A stretch of 16,851 nucleotides of DNA from CAZTDU01 sp050248795. Its GTDB lineage: Bacteria > Pseudomonadota > Gammaproteobacteria > Burkholderiales > SG8-39. How positions within the stretch are numbered: position 1 is the stretch's first letter; each line of letters opens with the position of its first letter. The notes beneath the pieces are model-generated. The model saw only the letters and a list, made by a program, of their open reading frames with translations, did no database searches and was not told where the DNA came from. The position numbers were made by a program, and so were the translations under genes. Location of the stretch: assembly GCA_050248795.1 (NCBI GenBank), contig JBFWRS010000062.1, positions 1 to 16,851 on the forward strand, written 5' to 3'. Shown here piece after piece: positions 14,428 to 16,851 of this stretch.

Positions 14428-14916
14428 TCACTTCAGCTCCGCGAGCAGCGCATCGATCTTGTCCTTCGACATGTAGTCGCACATGCGCTTGTTGTTCACC
14501 AGGATCACCGGCGACATCGCGCAGGCGCCCATGCACTCGCCCTCCTTGAGCGTGAAGCGGCCGTCCGGCGTGGTCTCGTTGAAGCCGACGCCGAGCTTTT
14601 CCTTCAGGTAGTCGGCGGCGTCCAGCGAGCCCTGCAGCCCGCAGGGCAGGCAGGTGCACACCGTCAGCTTGTACCTGCCGACCGGCTTGAGGTTGTACAT
14701 GTTGTAGAACGTGGCTACCTCGTATACCGCCACCGGCGCCATGCCGAGTACCTGCGCGACCGCGTCCATCGTCTCCGTCGACAGCCAGCCCTTCTCGTCC
14801 TGTGCGATGACCAGCGCAGCCATCACCGCCGACTGCTTCTGGTCAGCCGGGTACTTGGCGATCTCGCGGTCGATCTTCGCCAGGGCGCCGGCGCTCAGTC
14901 CGCCCGCGGCGCTCAT
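14428..14916 (-). CDS. nuoE: NADH-quinone oxidoreductase subunit E (24-kDa-type thioredoxin-like subunit)
   Basis: NuoE is the small partner of NuoF in the NADH-oxidising module and holds [2Fe-2S] cluster N1a in a thioredoxin-like fold. In the 162-residue protein the ligands are C87 and C92 (CTCLPC) and C128 and C132 (GECMGACAMSP), the usual Cx4C and Cx3C pairs. The N-terminal helical part includes YPADQKQSAVMAAL (22-35) and VYEVATFYNMYN (64-75), both typical of the family. The ATG at 14914-14916 overlaps the nuoD stop as ATGA, with GGGGA 9 bases upstream. nuoF follows after 1 bp. Confidence 0.97.
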   Translation of the reverse strand: MSAAGGLSAGALAKIDREIAKYPADQKQSAVMAALVIAQDEKGWLSTETMDAVAQVLGMAPVAVYEVATFYNMYNLKPVGRYKLTVCTCLPCGLQGSLDAADYLKEKLGVGFNETTPDGRFTLKEGECMGACAMSPVILVNNKRMCDYMSKDKIDALLAELK

Positions 14917-16166
14917 CGGTCCACGTCCCCGAACACGATATCCATGGTGCTGATGATCGCGACGGCATCGGCAATCATGTGACCTCGCGCCATTTCGTCC
15001 ATCGCCGACAGGTGCGCGAAACCCGGCGGGCGCAGCTTCACGCGGTAGGGCTTGTTGGCGCCGTCGGACACCAGGTACACGCCGAACTCGCCCTTAGGGT
15101 GCTCCACCGCCGCGTAGGCCTCGCCCGGCGGCACGTGCATGCCTTCGGTGAAGAGCTTGAAGTGGTGGATCAGCTCCTCCATGTTCGCCTTCATGCCGAC
15201 GCGCGAGGGCGGCGCGACCTTGGCGTTGTCGGTGATCACCGGGCCAGGGTTCGCGCGCAGCCAGTCGATGCACTGGCGGATGATGCGGTTGGACTGGCGC
15301 ATCTCCTCGACGCGCACGAGGTAGCGGTCGTAGGTGTCGCCGTTCTTGCCGACCGGGATGTCGAAGTCGAGCCGGTCGTACACCTCGTAGGGCTGCTTCT
15401 TGCGCAGGTCCCACGCCACCCCCGAGCCGCGCAGCATCGGGCCGGTGAAGCCTAGCGCCAGCGCGCGCTCGGGGCTCACCACGCCGATGCCGACGGTGCG
15501 CTGCTTCCAGATGCGGTTCTCGGTGAGCAGGGTCTCGTAATCGTCCACGTACTTCGGGAAGCGCTCGGTGAAATCCTCGATGAAGTCGAGCAGCGAGCCG
15601 TGCCGGTTGCGGTTCAGTTCCTTCAGGTCGCGCTCGCTGCGAAAGCGCGAGGGCTGGTACTGCGGCATCGAGTCCGGCAGGTCGCGATAGACCCCGCCCG
15701 GACGGTAATAGGCGGCGTGCATGCGCGCGCCGGACACCGCCTCGTAGCAGTCGAACAGGTCCTCGCGCTCGCGGAAGCAATAGAGGAACACCGTCATCGC
15801 GCCCAGATCCAGCCCGAGCGACCCGAGGCCGAGCAGGTGGTTCAGGATGCGCGTGATCTCGTCGAACATGACGCGGATATACTGCGCGCGCACCGGCACG
15901 TCGACGCCGGTCAGCTTCTCGATCGCCAGGCAGTAGGCATGCTCGTTGCACATCATCGACACGTAGTCGAGCCGGTCCATGTAGGGCAGCGACTGGATAT
16001 AGGTACGCGTCTCGGCGAGCTTCTCGGTGGCGCGATGCAGCAGGCCGATGTGCGGGTCGGCGCGCACCACGACCTCGCCGTCCAGTTCGAGCACCAGGCG
16101 CAGCACGCCATGCGCCGCCGGGTGCTGCGGGCCGAAGTTGACCGTGTAGTTTCGGATCTCGGCCAC
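14913..16166 (-). CDS. nuoD: NADH-quinone oxidoreductase subunit D (49-kDa-type subunit)
   Basis: NuoD, together with NuoB, forms the quinone-reducing site; it descends from the large subunit of NiFe hydrogenases but has lost the metal ligands. In the 417-residue product, H19 (GPQHPAAHGVLRL) and Y68 (YMDRLDYVSMM) correspond to the histidine and tyrosine that contact the quinone head group in Thermus and bovine enzymes. HIGLLHRATEKLAETRTY (39-56) and the C-terminal LRPPGFAHL, followed by an IISTMDIVFGDVDR end, are family signatures. The start is GTG at 16164-16166, which shares one base with the nuoC stop (TAGTG). GAGGAA at 16175-16180 supports it. nuoC and nuoD are separate genes here, not fused as in enterobacteria. 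Confidence 0.97.
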   Translation of the reverse strand: MAEIRNYTVNFGPQHPAAHGVLRLVLELDGEVVVRADPHIGLLHRATEKLAETRTYIQSLPYMDRLDYVSMMCNEHAYCLAIEKLTGVDVPVRAQYIRVMFDEITRILNHLLGLGSLGLDLGAMTVFLYCFREREDLFDCYEAVSGARMHAAYYRPGGVYRDLPDSMPQYQPSRFRSERDLKELNRNRHGSLLDFIEDFTERFPKYVDDYETLLTENRIWKQRTVGIGVVSPERALALGFTGPMLRGSGVAWDLRKKQPYEVYDRLDFDIPVGKNGDTYDRYLVRVEEMRQSNRIIRQCIDWLRANPGPVITDNAKVAPPSRVGMKANMEELIHHFKLFTEGMHVPPGEAYAAVEHPKGEFGVYLVSDGANKPYRVKLRPPGFAHLSAMDEMARGHMIADAVAIISTMDIVFGDVDR

Positions 16167-16768
16167 TAGGCGCGTTCCTCGCCGTAGTGTTCCTCGCGCA
16201 CCACGCGCGGCGTGATCTCGCGCGGCTCTATCGTCACCGGCTGGTAGACCACGCGCTGCTGCTCGGGGTCGTAGCGCATCTCGACATGCCCGGAGATCGG
16301 GAAGTCCTTGCGGAACGGGTGGCCGACGAAGCCATAGTCGGTAAGGATGCGGCGCAGGTCGGGGTGCCCCTCGAACACGATGCCGAAGAGGTCGAACGCC
16401 TCGCGCTCGAACCAGTTCGCGCCGGGCCAGGTCTCCGACACCGTGGCGAGCACCGGGAAGTCGTCGTCAGGGCAGAACACGCGCACGCGCAGGCGCCAGT
16501 TGTGCGTCACCGACAGCAGGTGCAGCACGACGGCGTAGCGCTCGCGCTCCCAGGGCCGGTCGCCATAGGTGGAGTAGTCGATGCCGCAGAGGTCGGTCAG
16601 CTGCTCGAAGCGCAGCTCGGCATGGTCGCGCAGCACGCTTGCCACCGCCGGGTAGCGCGAGGCCTGCACTTCCAGCGTGATCTCGCCGAGGCGTTCGGAC
16701 AGCGCGGCGATGCGCTCGCCCAGCACGTTCCTGAGCGCATCGTGCAGGCGCTGGAGTCTGGGAGTCAT
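16166..16768 (-). CDS. nuoC: NADH-quinone oxidoreductase subunit C (30-kDa-type subunit)
   Basis: NuoC is a peripheral subunit without cofactors that helps hold the connecting module of complex I together. The 200-residue product has the family signature: W114-P115 (ETWPGANWFEREAFDLFGI, 112-130), then FEGHPDLRRILTDYGF (132-147) and GHPFRKDFPISGH (149-161). The ATG at 16766-16768 gives a normal length. It is 26 bp from the nuoB stop, the widest gap in the operon, and has no clear Shine-Dalgarno sequence; GGTAG just before the ATG is too near. The stop TAG shares one base with the GTG of nuoD. Confidence 0.96.
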   Translation of the reverse strand: MTPRLQRLHDALRNVLGERIAALSERLGEITLEVQASRYPAVASVLRDHAELRFEQLTDLCGIDYSTYGDRPWERERYAVVLHLLSVTHNWRLRVRVFCPDDDFPVLATVSETWPGANWFEREAFDLFGIVFEGHPDLRRILTDYGFVGHPFRKDFPISGHVEMRYDPEQQRVVYQPVTIEPREITPRVVREEHYGEERA

Positions 16769-16794
16769 CTACCGGGCGATCGTCGTTGCGCGCA

Positions 16795-16851
16795 TCAGCG
16801 GGCGATGGTGTTGGTTCGCTTGATCTTGTTCTGCAACTGCACGATGCCGTA
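16795..16851 (-). CDS. nuoB: NADH-quinone oxidoreductase subunit B, C-terminal fragment (cut by right edge)
   Basis: Only the last 18 codons are inside the window: YGIVQLQNKIKRTNTIAR followed by TGA at 16795-16797. This matches the usual NuoB ending (YGI.QLQ.KI.RTNTI.R). NuoB holds the terminal cluster N2 that reduces quinone, but its cysteines lie outside the window. Position directly before nuoC agrees with the standard nuoABC order. Confidence 0.88.
   Translation of the reverse strand, partial: YGIVQLQNKIKRTNTIAR

Noticed and set aside
1..16851. A novel defence, mobile or biosynthetic system hidden among the known genes
   Set aside because: Every stretch is covered by a recognised gene or a gap of at most 26 bp. 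I saw no inverted repeats of insertion-sequence type, spaced direct repeats, integrase, toxin-antitoxin pair or change in base composition.

Overview
This window is chromosomal DNA from a high-GC proteobacterium (roughly two thirds G+C by eye). It is most likely a betaproteobacterium, judging by the character of the NADH dehydrogenase subunits and by the nuo-then-NUDIX order. I cannot place it to genus. It reads as ordinary core metabolism. No rRNA, tRNA, CRISPR array, insertion sequence or phage gene is visible, and I do not see an undescribed multi-gene system.

Left part (1-2827, + strand): the C-terminal 587 residues of an adenosylcobalamin-dependent (class II) ribonucleotide reductase, cut by the left edge. 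It is followed after only 19 bp by a membrane-embedded YdjM/DUF457-type metal-dependent hydrolase with a TTG start. The reductase fragment carries two tandem copies of a TSCPD-like module and ends in a cysteine-rich zinc-ribbon-like tail. The spacer before the hydrolase is an exact 9-bp tandem duplication plus one base.

Right part (2844-16851, - strand): a tightly packed nuo operon for the proton-pumping NADH:quinone oxidoreductase (respiratory complex I), read right to left. It runs from the 3' end of nuoB (right edge) through nuoC, D, E, F, G, H, I, J, K, L, M and N, and ends with a NUDIX hydrolase of the ADP-ribose pyrophosphatase type 4 bp after nuoN. NuoE, F and G form the NADH-oxidising module. 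NuoB, C, D and I form the connecting module that delivers electrons to quinone. NuoH, J, K, L, M and N form the membrane arm, with L, M and N as antiporter-like proton channels. Diagnostic cofactor and channel residues are present in the subunits where I looked for them.

Most junctions overlap by 1-4 bp or are separated by 1-4 bp; the exception is nuoB-nuoC at 26 bp. This suggests one transcript with translational coupling. Several Shine-Dalgarno sequences lie inside the end of the preceding gene. No promoter lies inside the window for either transcription unit: both start outside it. The two units converge at a 16-bp gap holding a short GC hairpin. There is no stretch of 300 bp without a gene.

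Points worth a second look are the duplicated C-terminal modules of the reductase, the NUDIX enzyme as last gene of the complex I operon, the repeated GGAGAAGG ribosome-binding sites that force a Glu-Lys pair near the C-termini of NuoF, NuoG and NuoJ, and the non-conserved tail of NuoF.
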